Part shown: in pieces, positions 45,746 to 58,333 of the stretch
Position numbering within the stretch: the stretch's first letter is position 1
Layout of the letters: each line of letters starts with the position of its first letter
From: Hirsutella rhossiliensis
Lineage: Eukaryota; Ascomycota; Sordariomycetes; Hypocreales; Ophiocordycipitaceae
Assembly: GCF_020360975.1 (NCBI RefSeq)
Contig: NW_025408675.1
Coordinates: 124,001-188,000 of the forward strand
Direction of reading: 5' to 3'
DNA: 64,000 nucleotides
Program-made: the position numbers and the translations under genes
Notes under the pieces: model-generated
The model's input: the letters and a program-made list of their open reading frames with translations, nothing else
The model's database searches: none
Told to the model about the DNA's origin: nothing

Positions 45746-46233
45746 CTAAAGTATATATCGCTTACGCTAACTCTAACTAGTCTTATTATTAAGTAAGTAA
45801 CCCCTTCTTACTATAGTACTATCTAAGTTCGGTACTAATCTATATTTTAAATTACCTTTAAAGGTAAGGAGGCCGCTAGTACTCTTTACTAAGTATAGTT
45901 TAAGGTCGATAGCCCTTTCTTTATTAAGGGTTTAGTATAAGAGCGCCTTTATTATACTACTCTAGAAACTTATATTTACGCTAGTTAGAAGGCCCCCGCT
46001 ACTAAGGGTAAGGGCGCGTTAAGCGAGTTTACCCTTAGTTTAGCTATAGTCGCTAAAAATATAAAGACGCTTATATTAGCTTTTACCTATTTTATAGATA
46101 ATACCCGCTATATATATAAGTTCTTAGAGAAGTACTTAGGTAAGTTTAGCGACGCTATTAAGACCTTAGCCTAGGTTAAGCTTAAGTCGCTCTTAGTTAC
46201 TTAAAAGACTTTTATAGCGGTTAATAATCTCGC
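45746..46233 (+). pseudogene. Unrecognised RIP-degraded reading frame after R1
   Basis: From about 45870 a plus-strand frame stays protein-like for about 120 codons, broken only by TAA/TAG. It reads ALSEFTLSLAIVAKN, then LGKFSDAIKTLA and FIAVNNLANF, a helical, gag-like composition. It stops where a LINE 3' end (poly-T) begins at about 46234. I cannot assign a family. Confidence 0.4.
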
Positions 46234-46815
46234 TAACTTTTTTTTTATTTTTATTATTACTTATATATAGCCTCTAGGGCTATAGCGAGGCTAATAAGGG
46301 CCTAGGCCCCTATCAGTAGCCCTAGCTAGCTATAGAGCCTAAGGGCTTATAACTAATTAGGGAAAGGGTAGCTATAAAGGTAGAGATAAAGGAAAGGTTA
46401 ATCTAGTTCCTCCTATACAGTGTTTTTCCCCCCTAAGGGCCCTAGGGCCCCTAGGTTACTCTTTTTTAAGCTACTTAGCTATTCCTATCTTTATTTTAAC
46501 TAAGAAGGTTAAAAGGGCTTCCCTTCCTTCCTTAGTGCTATAAAGAAAAGGTAGGCTAAGGGCCTCCTTCTATCTCTTTAAGGCCTAGTATAAGACCTCT
46601 CTTTCCCTCCTATAGTTCGGGCACCTTAGGATAAGGTGCCTAGCTATATGCCTTCCTTAGCCGTAGCGGTAGTTATCTCGGCCTACCTTATTAACCTTCT
46701 TTAAAAAGGATAATAAGAAGCTAGCCCTAAGGAGAAGTTAGTAGTAGGCCGAAAGGGTTAGCCTAGGCCTTCTTATAAGGTCCTTTTCTAAGTTAAAGGC
46801 TAGGCGGGGGGTCTT
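46234..46815 (-). mobile_element. 5'-truncated LINE copy (3' end only)
   Basis: Begins with a poly-T run on the plus strand (the poly-A tail of a minus-strand LINE), then repeats the terminal ~560 bp of the full-length LINE at 46845-47391. It codes for the C-terminal Cys/His knuckle region. It is interrupted at 46815, exactly where the poly-T of the next LINE starts. Confidence 0.8.
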
Positions 46816-46849
46816 TTTTTTTTATATATATTATTACTCGTATATAGCC

Positions 46850-49800
46850 TCTAGGGCTATAGCGAGGCTAATAGGGGCCTAGGCCCCTATTAATAGCCCT
46901 AGCTAGCTATAGAGCCTAGGGGCTTATAACTAATTAGGGAAAGGGTAGCTATAAAGGTAGAGATAAAGGAAAGGTTAATTTAGTTCTTCCTACGCGGTGT
47001 TTTTCCCCCTTAAGGGCCCTAGGGCCCCTAGGTTACTCTTTTTTAAGCTACTTAGCCGTTCCTATCTTTATTTTAGCTAAGAAGGTTAAAAGGGCTTCCC
47101 TTCCTTCCTTAGTGCTATAGAGAAAAGGTAGGCTAAGGGCCTCCTTCTATCCCTTTAAGGCCTAGTATAGGACCTTTCTTTCCCTCCTATAGTTCGGGCA
47201 CCTTAGGATAAGGTGCCTAGCCGTATGCCTTCCTTAGCCGCAGCGGTAGTCGTCTCGGCCTACCTTATTAACCCTCTTTAAGAAGGATAATAGGAAGCCG
47301 GCCCTAAGGAGAAGTTAGTAGTAGGCTAAAAGGGTCGGCCTAGGCCTTCTTATAAGGTCCTTTTCCGGGCTAAAGGCTAGGCGGGGGGTCTTTCGAATAG
47401 ATATATAGTACTTACCTAAGCCTTTATCCTTAGGGCCTTTAACTACCTCGGTAGCCTAGAGGCCCTTCTAGTAGTCCTTAGTAGCTTATTAGACCTTTCT
47501 TTATAGGTAGCTAATAGAGACTATAGGGGTCCCTTATATAGGGGCCCCTAGGCCTTTCTTAGCTAGCTAGTTAGCTAGCTCGTTACTAAAGATCCCTAGG
47601 TAGCTAGGGCACTAGTATAGCCGTATATTATAAAAGGCCTCTAAGTTCGTTAAGAGCCTTATAATACGTATAGCTAGGTCCGAGTAGCCTTTAGCCTTTT
47701 ATATAGTAGCTTAGCTATCTATAAAGATATAAGCCTTTATAGGGGGGTTAAGGGGGCTAGACCTTAGAGGCCGAGGCCTCTTAGCTAGGTCCTCTAAGAC
47801 CCTTAGTATCGCGAATAGCTCTACGTCGGCTACTTTAATAGAGGGCCCTAGGTTCTCGTAGTACGCTTTACTAGGCCTATTTTCTAGGCCTATCTCGTAA
47901 AAGGAGTAGGCGTTAGTCTCTATAGGGGACCCCTTAAGGCACCCCTTAGAGCCGTTAGTATAGAAGACTAAGGGCTATAGCCCGAAGTCTTCTAGGCTAG
48001 CTAGGTTAGCTAAGAGGCGTTAGTGCTACTTCTTAGCTAGGGGCTTAAGGGCCTTTATTATTATAATAAAGGCCTTAGGCTCTAAAGCCTACGGGGGCTC
48101 CTAGCTAGCTTTCCTTCTTTCTAAGCTATAGTTAGGCCCTATAATAGCTACTAGGCCTTTAAGGAGGCGGAAGAGTTATATATAGGGCCTAATATAGCTT
48201 AGGGCTCCTAGGTCGGAGCCCGAGTTAGTAAGGTTATCTTATACGGCTAGGTTATAAGCCTGCCTTATAGGGTAATTTAGTAAGAGGTATAGGGTTCGAA
48301 GGGTATAGGAGAGGCATGCCTTTTTAAACCGTACCTTTAGTAGTAGGAGGGCTGCTTTAGCTTCTAGGGCCCTAATAGGGGATCCTTTAAAGGCCCCTAG
48401 GACTTTTAGAAGGGCCTAGTTCTAAAGCCTTTAGAAAGGCTTTATTAGGCTCTTAGGGGTCTTAGGCCCCCTATACTAAAGCTAGGCCCCGTAGTTTACT
48501 ATCGAGGTTATATAAGCCTAGTAGAGCTACCTTAAAGCTCTAAATAATAGGCCTCTTTATATAGAGACTAGGCGGGATAGCCCTTTAAAAGCAGCTTATA
48601 TAGAGGCTACCTTCTTTTCGATATATTATTTAAATAGGAGCCTAGAGTTAAAGAAGACCCCTAGCTACTATACTAAGGGCTTCGCTTCGAAAAATAGGCC
48701 TTCCTACCTTTATACCCTCTAAAATAGGCTGCCTTTACCTACTAAAGTAGATAAGTTCTGTCTTAGAGGGGTTAAAATAGACCCCTTAGTCCTAAGGAGC
48801 TTATTTAAATAAGTTAGTAGCTATAGCTTCTAACTACTAGGCGTTCTTCTTAGCCGAGGTCGACGTTATAGAGATACTAAAATCGTCTATATAGGATAGC
48901 TAATACCCCTTAGCCGCTAGTATCCCCCTTACGTATAAGAGGAATAAGATAGGGCTAATAGGGGACCCTTAGGTCCCCTATTACTAGGTCCGTTAGGGGT
49001 TAGGTTTGCCCCTCGAAGGCTAGCTAGATCTTCCTTTTAGTAAGAAAGTAGTCTACCTAGCTTATAAGGGCCTTAGGGAGGTTTAATTCCCTTAGGACCC
49101 TTATAAGCTATTCCTTTAATATAAAGTTAAAGGCGCCTTTTATATCTAATAAGAGGGTACTAGTAATAGCCTTCTTATTAGACTCCTACTTCTTTTAGAT
49201 ATAGTATAGAAGGAGGAAGGCTATATTAATAGCTAACCGCTATTTTCGTCCCCCTAGCTATATAGGGTTTAGAAGCCCGGCTATATTAGCTAAGTAGCTT
49301 AGCCGGGTAGCGTATAGCTTTTCGAGGACCTTCCCTAAGTAGTTAAGTAGACTTATAACCCTATAGGCTTTAGGGATAGTATAGTCTAGCTTATTTTACT
49401 TAGGGAGTATAATTCCTATAGCTTCCTTCTATACCTTAGGGTAGTATCCTTAGTTAAATAGGGCTTTATAGGCCCTATTAAAGACTATAGGAATAACCTT
49501 ATAAGCGTATTAAATAGGAAGGAAGCTAAGGGAGTCTAGGCTAAGGGCTTTCTTATTAAAAGAGCTAATAATAGCCCTTTTAATCTCGGGGTCCTTTAGC
49601 TCTTACTAGTCCTACTTAGCCGTGCCCTTACTACCTATAGGGCCCGGGGGCTCTTCTTTTTCTAGGCTCTAGGGGGGGCTAAGGGGGCTAGGGCTAGGGT
49701 CTAGGGTCGGAAAAAGGGTCGTTAAGAAGGCCTCGTATTTTTCCGTAAAGGTATTAGCCTTTACCTTTATCCCTTCTTTTATATACGAGATACTTAGAAG

Positions 49801-51060
49801 GGTAGGGTTAGCTTTAGCCTTAGTATAGGAAAAGGCTATAAAGACGTCCTTTCCTACTACTTCTACTAGGAAGCTCTCTTAGTATTGCTTTTTAGCAGCC
49901 CTAATAGCGTACTTAAAGCTATTTCGGGCCTCTATAAAGCTCTTCTAGCTCTCCTTATCCTAGGCTAGACTATAAGCCTATTAGGCTAGGCTTAGGGCTT
50001 TTTAAAGGGAGGTTAGCTCGTCGGTCTACTAGGGTTTAGATCCCTTATAGGGCCTGTTTTTTAGTATCGCTATATTAAAGGCCTCTATAAAGGTTCTTAT
50101 TAAAAGGGAGGCTATCCCTTTTAAGTCGTCTCGTTTTATAGCTCTCTCTATAGCTATAAGGAGGTCTTATTCCTTCTTAGCTAGGTATTCTAAAAAGGCC
50201 TTCTAGTTTACTTTCCTATAGTTATAGGTAGTAGGCCTAGCTAATAAGGGCCTATTAGGGCCCCTTAAGCTAGCTTTAAAGGCTATAGGCTTATAGTCTA
50301 AGCCCGTAGCTTTTAAGAAGCGGAAGTTAGCCTAGGTTAGTTACTTAAAGGGGCTATAGAAAGCAAGGTCTATAACTAAGGTCCCTTTTAAGCCTTCCCT
50401 TTAATAGGTACCTTCTATAGCTACTATAAGGTCCGTTAGTAAGGAGGCCTTATAGCGGTCGAGCTAGCTAATAAGGGCTTCTACCTTATAGGCCTTAAAG
50501 GATTCTATAGACGGGTTCTACTAAGGGTAGTATAGGTTAAAGTCCCCTACTAATAAAAAGGGCTACTATAGGAGCTAGGCTATTAGTAGCAGCCTTTCTA
50601 TCGTAAGGGGCCCTTACCGGCCTTAGCTAGCTAGGGCCCCTTTAGCCTCTTTTTTATTATATAGGTTAATAAGGGTAAACGGCTCGGCGCCTTTTACCCT
50701 TATAGCCTATATATCGGGATCGTAAAAGAGGTCGAAGCTAAGGCTAGCTTCTATCCGGGCTTGCTTCCTCTTATAAGCTATAACCTTAGGCCTCCTATCG
50801 AGCTTAGGAAAGTCGGTAAAGGGGATAGGGGTTATAACGTTATAGGCCGGATACTATATAGGGATATAGCTATTATCGATCTTATAGAGGTAAGGCTCTT
50901 ATAATAAGATAAGGTCCGCTCTTATTTCTAGGGCCTACTCTAGGATCGATAGGTTAGCTATTTCCTACCTATTAGTATTATACTATATAATACTAATAGG
51001 GTCGTAGTTAGGCCTAAGGGGCCTAGGGGGCTTCGGGGGCCCTATAGGCGTAAGGGGGCT
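46850..51060 (-). pseudogene. LINE ORF2: APE endonuclease, RT, RNase H, RIP-degraded
   Basis: Read from high to low coordinates on the minus strand. The endonuclease start shows YNTNR with the following LSILE and ADLILL-stop-EPY (family QEPY) near 51000-50880. The reverse transcriptase has an intact catalytic box SYIDDFSISITS near 48890. The RNase H domain shows VADVELFAILRVLEDL near 47830 and FIDS near 47740. The C-terminal CCHC-type knuckle is near 47240 (DDYRCG-stop-GRHTARHLI). Domain order and the C-terminal knuckle are those of Tad1-type LINEs of Pezizomycotina. Stops are TAA/TAG at expected Gln/Trp sites. Confidence 0.82.
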
Positions 51061-52554
51061 AAGGCTATTAAGTATTAGTTATTCCCTTATAGACTCCGCA
51101 TTATACCTTATTAGTTATAAGGTATTCTCCCTTATAGTTATAGTATTAGACCTTAAAGTAAGAGCACCCTTAGCTAGCTTTATAGCTAGGGTAGCTATAA
51201 TCCTTAGTTAGGTGCTTTTCTAGGTAAAAGGCATACCTAATAGGCTACTAGTAGGTCCGGGGGTTATAGCTAAAGGAAAGGCATCTATAGTACTATATAT
51301 ATATAGTATATTCCTTATAGGCCTCGACTCGAAGCTATAGGCCTACTATATAGAGGCCTTTTTTCCGGTATTCGGCCCCTATAGCCTTTAACGGGACTAC
51401 GAAGATAACGGACCCTGCCTTTTACGTTAGGCCTAGGGTGCCTAGCTACCTAAGCTGCCCTAGGATATCGATCCCGCTAAAGGTCTTAGCCTCTACGGCG
51501 AAGATATCGAGGATAGGGGTTTCTAGGAGGTTAAGAACGCTCCGGGCTACTAGCTTAGTCTAGCTAGTAGGGAGGTCGGCCGATTTAATAGGTAGTCCCT
51601 TAAGGTATAGGGACTACTTATTCCGCTACTCTAGAAGTTTCTTTGCTATATAAGGGGCTTTTATTATTATAACTATATTACCTTTATTTAAAGTCGATAG
51701 AGCTAATATAGCTAGTTCCCCTATAGCCTTATTAAGCTCGTTATAAAGAGTAATAGGGCTAATAGTCGGCGTTAGCGATCCCTTCTTTAGCTTTAGGATA
51801 AGCTAGAAGTCTTCTTTTATATTCCTCTTAGCCGGGGCCCTAGCCGGGGCCTTAGCCGGGGCCTTAGCTAGGGCCTTAGCCGGGGCCTTAGGCGCTTTCT
51901 TTACGGCGACCTTAGCCTAGGAGCTAGCTTTAAGATTTCCTTTTATAGCCTTAGGCTACTAGGTAGCCTTAGGCTGGTACGGGGGCTATTATAGGGGCTA
52001 TTAGTAGTCCGGGGTCCCTATAGCTGCCTTTTCGAGCCCTTTTATAAGGGTCTTATAAAAGGGTTCGATTTTTTAGGCTTCTTTAAAGGCCTATAGGGCC
52101 TATTAAAGGAAGCCCTAGGCCCGGTCCCTTAAGAAGGGGTGCTAGGGCTAGGGCTAGGGCTGCTATTACTATAGGCGTTAGAGTATAAGCTAGGTAGGCG
52201 TAGGGCTAATAGGGCTACTAAGAGCAGCCCTTTTTAGTCCCTTTACCTACTTAAGGGGCTGGTTTAGCTAGAAGTAGCTAGCCTAAGGCAGGGATAGGCT
52301 AGGCCTAAAGATACTAATCTTAGGCCCGCTAGGCCCGCTAGGCTAGATCGGGCTAGTAGCTTAGGTAAGTACTAAGCTTATTTCGTTATCTTCTATCTCG
52401 ATATCCTCTTAGCCTTAGTCTTAGTCTTAGGCTTTAGGCTTCCCTTCTAAGGTTCTTAGAGGGCGTTAGCTTTCTAAGGCTTCTTCTAAGCGGGCCCTAG
52501 CCTTTAAGGTACTTATTTCGTCCCCTATATTAAAGGGGGTCGAGGGGCCCGCCT
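51061..52554 (-). pseudogene. LINE ORF1 (gag-like) region, RIP-degraded
   Basis: The minus-strand interval upstream of the endonuclease fits the ORF1 position. It contains a Lys/Ala-rich tandem stretch near 51830-51890 (repeats of GCCGGGGCCTTA on the plus strand) and Pro/Ser/Gln-type low complexity near 52020-52560. I could not place zinc knuckles with certainty, so the assignment is positional. Confidence 0.5.
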
Positions 52555-52821
52555 AGGCCCAGGCCGGGTCCTGGGTCGGGTCCGGCTTGGTTGCGTTTGC
52601 GGGGGTACGTATTAGTCAGCGAGGGCGGGGAGGGTTTTCCACCCGTACGGGGAAAACCTAGCCTAGCTCGCTATCTTCGGCAGCATATTACGCACCCGCT
52701 AGCTGCGCGCGAGCTGCACTTAGGGGCGTAATATGCTATTCGCGAGGGTTCTAGGCGTATGCTTTTTTCGTATTTTAGGCTTGGTTTCGAAAAGTTAGCT
52801 GAAAAGACGTGATGATGTTTT
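52555..52821 (-). promoter_or_regulatory. Unmutated 5' UTR/promoter of the LINE
   Basis: Here CpA and TpG are frequent (GGGTCCTGGG, GGCTTGGTTGCG, TGAAAAGACGTGATGATG). The homologous segment at 53350-53616 is RIP-mutated at the same sites (CCTAGG, CTTAGTTACG, GTAATAATA). It is GC-rich, contains an inverted repeat around CATATTACGC...GCGTAATATG, and lies where Tad1-like LINEs keep an internal promoter. Confidence 0.6.
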
Positions 52822-53616
52822 GCTCGAGCCCTTCTATAAAGGTCTTATAAAAGGGTTCGATTTTTTAGGCTTCCTTAAGGGCCTAGAGGGCCTATTAAAG
52901 GAAGCCCTAGGCTGGTCCCTTAGGAAGGGGGCTAGGGCTAGGGCTGCTATTACTATAGGCGTTAGAGTATAAGCTAGGTAGGTATAGGGCTAATAGGGCT
53001 ACTAAGAGCAGCCCTCTTTCGTCCCTTTACCTACTTAAGGGGCTAGTTTAGCTAGAAGTAGCTAGCCTAAGGCAGGGATAGGCTAGGCTTAAAGATACTA
53101 ATCTTAGGTCCGCTAAGCCCGCTAGGCTAGATCGGGCTAGTAACCTAGGTAGGTACTAAGCTTATTTTATTATCTTCTATCTTAATATCCTCTTAGCCTT
53201 AGTCTTAGTCTCGGGCTTTAAGCTTCCCTTCTAGGGTTCTTAGGGGGCGTTAGCTTTCTAAGGCTTCTTCTAAGCGGGCCCTAGCCTCTAGGGTACTTAT
53301 TTCGTCCCCTATATTAAAGGGGGGGGGGGGCCCGCCTAAGGCCTAGGCCGGGGTCCTAGGTCGGGTCCGGGCTTAGTTACGTTTATAGGGGGTATATATT
53401 ATTTAGCGAGGGCGGGGAAAGGTTTTCTACCTATATAGGGGAAAACCTAGCCTAGCTCGCTATCTTCGGTAGTATATTACGCACCCGCTAGTAGCTGCGC
53501 GAGGCTATACTTAGGGGGGCGTAATACGCTATTCGCGAGGGTTCTAAGTATATACTTTTTTCGTATTTTAAGCTTAGTTTTAAAAAGTTAGCTAAAAGGA
53601 CGTAATAATATTTTTT
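52822..53616 (-). repeat. 5' fragment of a second LINE copy
   Basis: Homologous in the same orientation to 52031-52821 of the full-length LINE, including the TAAAGATACTAATCTTAGG block and the 5' UTR, but fully RIP-mutated. It abuts an internal fragment of the same family, so about 2 kb between them has been deleted. Confidence 0.8.
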
Positions 53617-54662
53617 AAGGAAGTGGTCTACCTAGCTTATAAGGGCCTTAGGGAGGTTTAATTCCCTTAGGACCCTTATAAGCTATTCCTTTAATACGAA
53701 GTTAAAGGCGCCTTTTATATCTAATAGGAGGGTGCTAGTAATAGCCTTCTTATTAGACTCCTACTTCTTTTAGATATAGTATAAAAGGAGGAAGGCCGTA
53801 TCGATAGCTAACCGCTATTTTCGTCCCCCTAGCTACGTAGGGTTTAAAAGCCCGGCCGTATTAGCTAAGTAGCTTAGCCGGGTAACATATAGCTTTTCGA
53901 GGACCTTCCCTAAGTAGTTAAGTAGACTTATAACCCTATAGGCTTTAGGGATAGTATAGTCTAGCTTATTTTACTTAGGGAGTATAATTCCTATAGCTTC
54001 CTTCTATACCTTAAGGTAGTATCCTTAGTTAAATAGGGCTTTATAGGCCCTATTAAAGACCATAGGAATAACCTTATAAGCGTATTAAATAGGAAGGAAG
54101 CTAAGGGAGTCCGGGCTAGGGGCTTTCTTATTAGAAGAGCTAATAATAGCCCTTTTAATCTTAGGGTCCTTTAGCTCTTACTAGTCCTACTTAGCCGTGC
54201 CCTTACTACCTACCTATAGGGCCTAGGGGCTCTTCTTTTTCTAGGCTCTAAGGGGGGCTAGGGGGGCTAGGGCTAAGGTCCGGGGTTAGAAAAAGGGTCG
54301 TTAGGAAGGCCTCGTATTTTTCCGTAAAGGTATTAGCTTTTACCTCTATCCCTTCTTTTATATACGAGATACTTAGAAGGGTAGGGTTAGCTTTAGCCTT
54401 AGTATAGGAAAAGGCCGTAAAGACGTCCTTTCCTACTACTTCTACTAAGAAGCTCTCCTAGTATTGCTTTTTAGCAGCCCTAATAGCGTACTTAAAGCTA
54501 TTTCGGGCCTCTATAAAGCTCTTCTAGCTCTCCTCGTCCTAGGCTAGCCTATAAGCTTATTAGGCTAGGCTTAGGGCTTTCCGAAGGGAGGTTAGCTCGT
54601 TGGTCTACTAGGGTTTAGATCCCTTATAGGGCCTCTTTTTCGGTATCGCTACGTTAGAGGCC
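53617..54662 (-). repeat. Internal fragment of a LINE copy (RT/EN region)
   Basis: Homologous in the same orientation to about 49042-50090, the region between the endonuclease and the RT catalytic box. Its junctions with 53616 and 54663 mark deletions or nested insertions. Confidence 0.8.
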
Positions 54663-56756
54663 TCCTTTAATAGGTTTATCCCTTAGGAATAATACTAGTT
54701 ATTATATATTAAAAGCTCTTATTTAATATAATACCGCGTTACTTTAAGTAATATCGTAACTATTAATATACCTATATAGTAAGCTAGATTAACTAACTCT
54801 AGAGCTACTATATCGCCTTAGAATATAATACGCGAAATTATTACCCTTTAATATAGGGTATAGTTACTTAAGAATAAAGGAGGTAATAGATAAGTTAGGG
54901 ACCTTAGAAAAGTAGTTAAACTAAAATAGCTAGGACTATTTAATAGTACTTATAGTACGCTTTAAGACTTTCTTACTTAACTTAAGGCCTATTACTAGTT
55001 TTACCCTACTAAACTCTTAGACCTAGTTAAAAAGGTACTTTATATAGGAAATTATTTATTTAAAATAGTACTCGCTTAGTTTAGACTTATTATAAGGGAC
55101 TTTCTCGATAACTAACTAGCGTAATAATATAATAAGATAGATAAAGTCTTTATTAGTTTCTAAGGATTTAAAGAAGCTATTATAAAGGTATTTAGAATAA
55201 CTAATAAGGAATAAGAAGCTAAATAAAAACTTTAAGAACTCTAATAAAGGATCTTAGTATTAGATTATACTATAAAGTTCTATTAATTTACCTTAAAGCT
55301 TAATTAAGATAATAAACCTCTTATATTACGATTTTATAATAGTCTTAAAAAAGAAGTTAAGGACGAGCTTTATAAGGAAAATTAACCTAATAACCTCTTA
55401 AACTATATTACTATAATAGTATAAATTAATAATAAATAGTATATACGATACTAAGAAAAGAAATAAGGAAAAGGAAATTAAAACCTTTCTTATAAGAATA
55501 ACTTTAATTAATACGCTAACTATAAGAAAAAGCGCGAAACTCTTATTACCTATACCTATATAACTAACCTAGGTAAGATAGATCTAGATATAATATAAAA
55601 AAGTAAAGGAAAGTATTTTAATTATAAGAAACCTAGATATTACTTTAAAGAATATAAATAACTTTATAAAGAAAAGAAAACCTATTAGGTACTAGCCTTA
55701 AAAGGTAAGAAATACCTAAACGCTACTAATAAATAAGAACTAAAGTATAAACTCCTTAGTTAAACTATATACTATAACGATAAATATATAGTATACTTAA
55801 GCGATAAAAATAATACTAAATAGTTCTTAAAGCTACTAAAGAAAACCCTTATAATAATATAATAAAGGGATCTTAAAATATAGAAATAAGTTAAATTTAT
55901 AGAACTAAAATACCCCTATCTTAAAGGAGTCTCTTAAAACTAGATTAAGAAAAATAATAAACGATTCTACGAAGATATATAAAATAAAAATCGATAATAA
56001 TAATAAGTAGTCTATAAATAATATAATAAAGAAGATATAAATATAGCCCTTATACTTATAAAACTTAGATAATAACCTAAGGAAGAATAATAAAGTATTA
56101 ATAATATAAGCTTTAAAGAATAAGAAATACTTAAAGAAATAGAAAATAAGAACGAACTTATACTACTACCCTTACTATTAAGGGAAAGCGCTATAATTAA
56201 AGAATATACTTTATACTTTAAAGAATTTAAAGAAATACTTAAAATTAAAACCTAATAAATACCTTAAACTCTTATAAAAAACTAATAAGCTATATTAATT
56301 CGATATTAACTAGTATTATATAAAGGAGACTATATTATAGCTATTACTATAGTTAATACCTTTATAGCTTTATAATAAGAATAGTAACTATAAAAAGAAT
56401 TTAAAGATAATCTATAAATACTACTTACTTATAAGTACTATAAGTATATTTTATAGATATTATATATTTACTTAGATTATATAATATACTTTTAGATAAA
56501 AGTATAATATAATACTTTCTTAGTTAGGTTTAAAGGATAAGTACTTTTAAAACCCTACTTAAATATAAAACTAAACTACTAGAAAATTAATTAACGCTAC
56601 CTAAATAACTAAGTTATATTATTAAAACCTAATTATAGTATACTACTTAAATACTAAGATAATTATAGTTTATTAACGAGATATCTTTTAGAGATATATA
56701 AAATCTATAAATATACTAAAATAAAAGAATAGTATAGTACTACTTACTTTAAGGCT
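54663..56756 (+). pseudogene. Ty3/gypsy gag fragment (plus strand), RIP-degraded
   Basis: A plus-strand frame shows the gypsy capsid pattern near 55210-55370: LVLDYTIKFY-stop-FTLKL followed by LILRFYNSLKKEVKDEL, the family form EF...LA...F..GL...I. Near 55610-55655 comes a damaged CCHC knuckle in which Cys and His codons read as Tyr (KYFNYKKPRYYFKEYK), as expected from TGC/TGT to TAC/TAT and CAC to TAC/TAT changes. A Gln-rich segment follows. No polymerase is found before the repeat at 56757, so the element is truncated. It is a different family or orientation from the gypsy element at 4187-11684. Confidence 0.75.
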
Positions 56757-57765
56757 TTTAAACTATTATTATTAAGATTACGTTAAGGACCTAGCTAGAG
56801 GTATCTAGAACTTTAATATTAAATAGGAGGGAAAAACTAAAGTACTTAAGGGAAAACCCTCCCTTCTTTTAGTATAGGTCCGCCTTAAACGAGGTTATAG
56901 TAGTAATATATAGGAAATTTACGCTAGCTACCGCGGGCTCCTCCTATAAAATCGCGTCTTAGCGCGGGCCCTCTTAGGCTATAGCCGCTACTATCCTAAG
57001 CGGCCGCGGCCCGGGCTCGCTAGCCCGGGCCTAGGGTTATCGGTAGTAGTCTCTCTCTAAGGGCCTAACTTATAAGCGCCTCTATTTACCTTAGCTCCTA
57101 TATTATAGCTATATAGCCGCGGTCGCGTTAGCTTATCGGTCTATTAGTTAGTAGGGTAGGTAATATCCGGTTACTAGGCTAGGCGCTAATATAGGTCGCT
57201 CTTAGGTAGGGCTAGCTAATCGAAATTCGGTTAGCTAGCTCCGCTAATCGTAAATTAGTTCCTATCTAGCTATACGACTTCTTAATTAAGGGCGCAGCGG
57301 CCTATATTTACCCTTTATTTTATAGTTACTAATTATACGCGCTTAGCTTACGCCTATATATACCTACCTTCCCCCCTTAGTTCTATATATACTTCTTCCT
57401 ATCCTTTTATTATCTATCTCTTTTATAGGCCTAACTACTACCTCGCCTACCTTATTTTTATAACTCTAGGTCTCCTTAATACTATATCTAGTTCGCTCGT
57501 TATTACGTTATAATATCTAACTAAAAAGCTAATTTAGGTAGTAGTAGCTCGCCTCCTTTAAAACCCCCTCTTTATAAGAAAGTCGCTATAATAGCGGGAT
57601 CGGAGCGCTCTATCTTATATTTTATATATATCGGGCGTTTTACTAGTAAGCTTACTTATAAGTCCTTCGGTAGCTATTAAAACTAGTCTTATATATATTA
57701 ATCCTAGCTTTATCTTAGGTTAGTCTTACCTTTAGTATTTTTATTAACTTTAATAGCTATAAAGG
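56757..57765 (+). repeat. ~1-kb repeat unit R1, copy 2
   Basis: Second copy of 44737-45745, same orientation. Its right end is set by the copia element, whose target duplication would be AAAGG (57761-57765). Confidence 0.65.
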
Positions 57766-58333
57766 TCTTAAGGTATATAAGCAAAAGCGGAATTTTAGGA
57801 AATTAAGGAATTACGTAAGACTATATAATAGAGGGGAAGAAGGAGTATAATATAGGATTTTTAACGGAATTTATTAGTAGTATATTAGTATATAGAAGAG
57901 GTATTAAAGTTAATGATTCTTACTCTATCTACTAGCGGACATACTATCTTATATAGATAATTATAGCTAAACGGAAGAACCTTTCGGGACTAGATTTAGG
58001 CTGCCGTATAGCCCTAAGACTAGGGAATTCCGTGATACCTCGAGTAAGTCTAGAAGTGTCTTAGTTCTACTAATATTCGTGTTTAAAGGAGGTTGGTCGT
58101 GCCGGTATTCTTAAGAGGTCTTAGCTAGTATTCTAAGCTAGCTCTATTCCTTCGATTCCCGATTATACGATAACCGGCAACCCGTTTAATATATAATAAT
58201 ATATAAAATAACGAGCGATTCTTACTCTATAGGATAAGATTTTATCTATAATTAATATACTACTTATTAGCTTATATAATCGGGAGAGTATATTATAGCT
58301 GCTTTATTTATAGTAGGAACACCGTTCCTTATA
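57766..58333 (-). repeat. 3' LTR of the copia element
   Basis: 568 bp, reverse complement of the solo LTR at 2487-3054 with scattered transitions. The element-side end reads TATAAGGAACGG on the minus strand (probably TGTAAGG before RIP). Confidence 0.88.

Larger units (their letters stand above)
46816..52821 (-). mobile_element. Full-length Tad1-like LINE, RIP-degraded
   Basis: Minus-strand non-LTR retrotransposon of about 6.0 kb. Its 3' end is marked by a poly-T run at 46816-46828. Its 5' end near 52821 is defined by where homology with the neighbouring copy stops. It carries an ORF1 region, then endonuclease, reverse transcriptase, RNase H and a C-terminal zinc knuckle. The terminal 5' ~270 bp are unmutated while the body is RIP-damaged. 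It appears to have inserted next to or into an older 5'-truncated copy of the same family. Confidence 0.83.
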
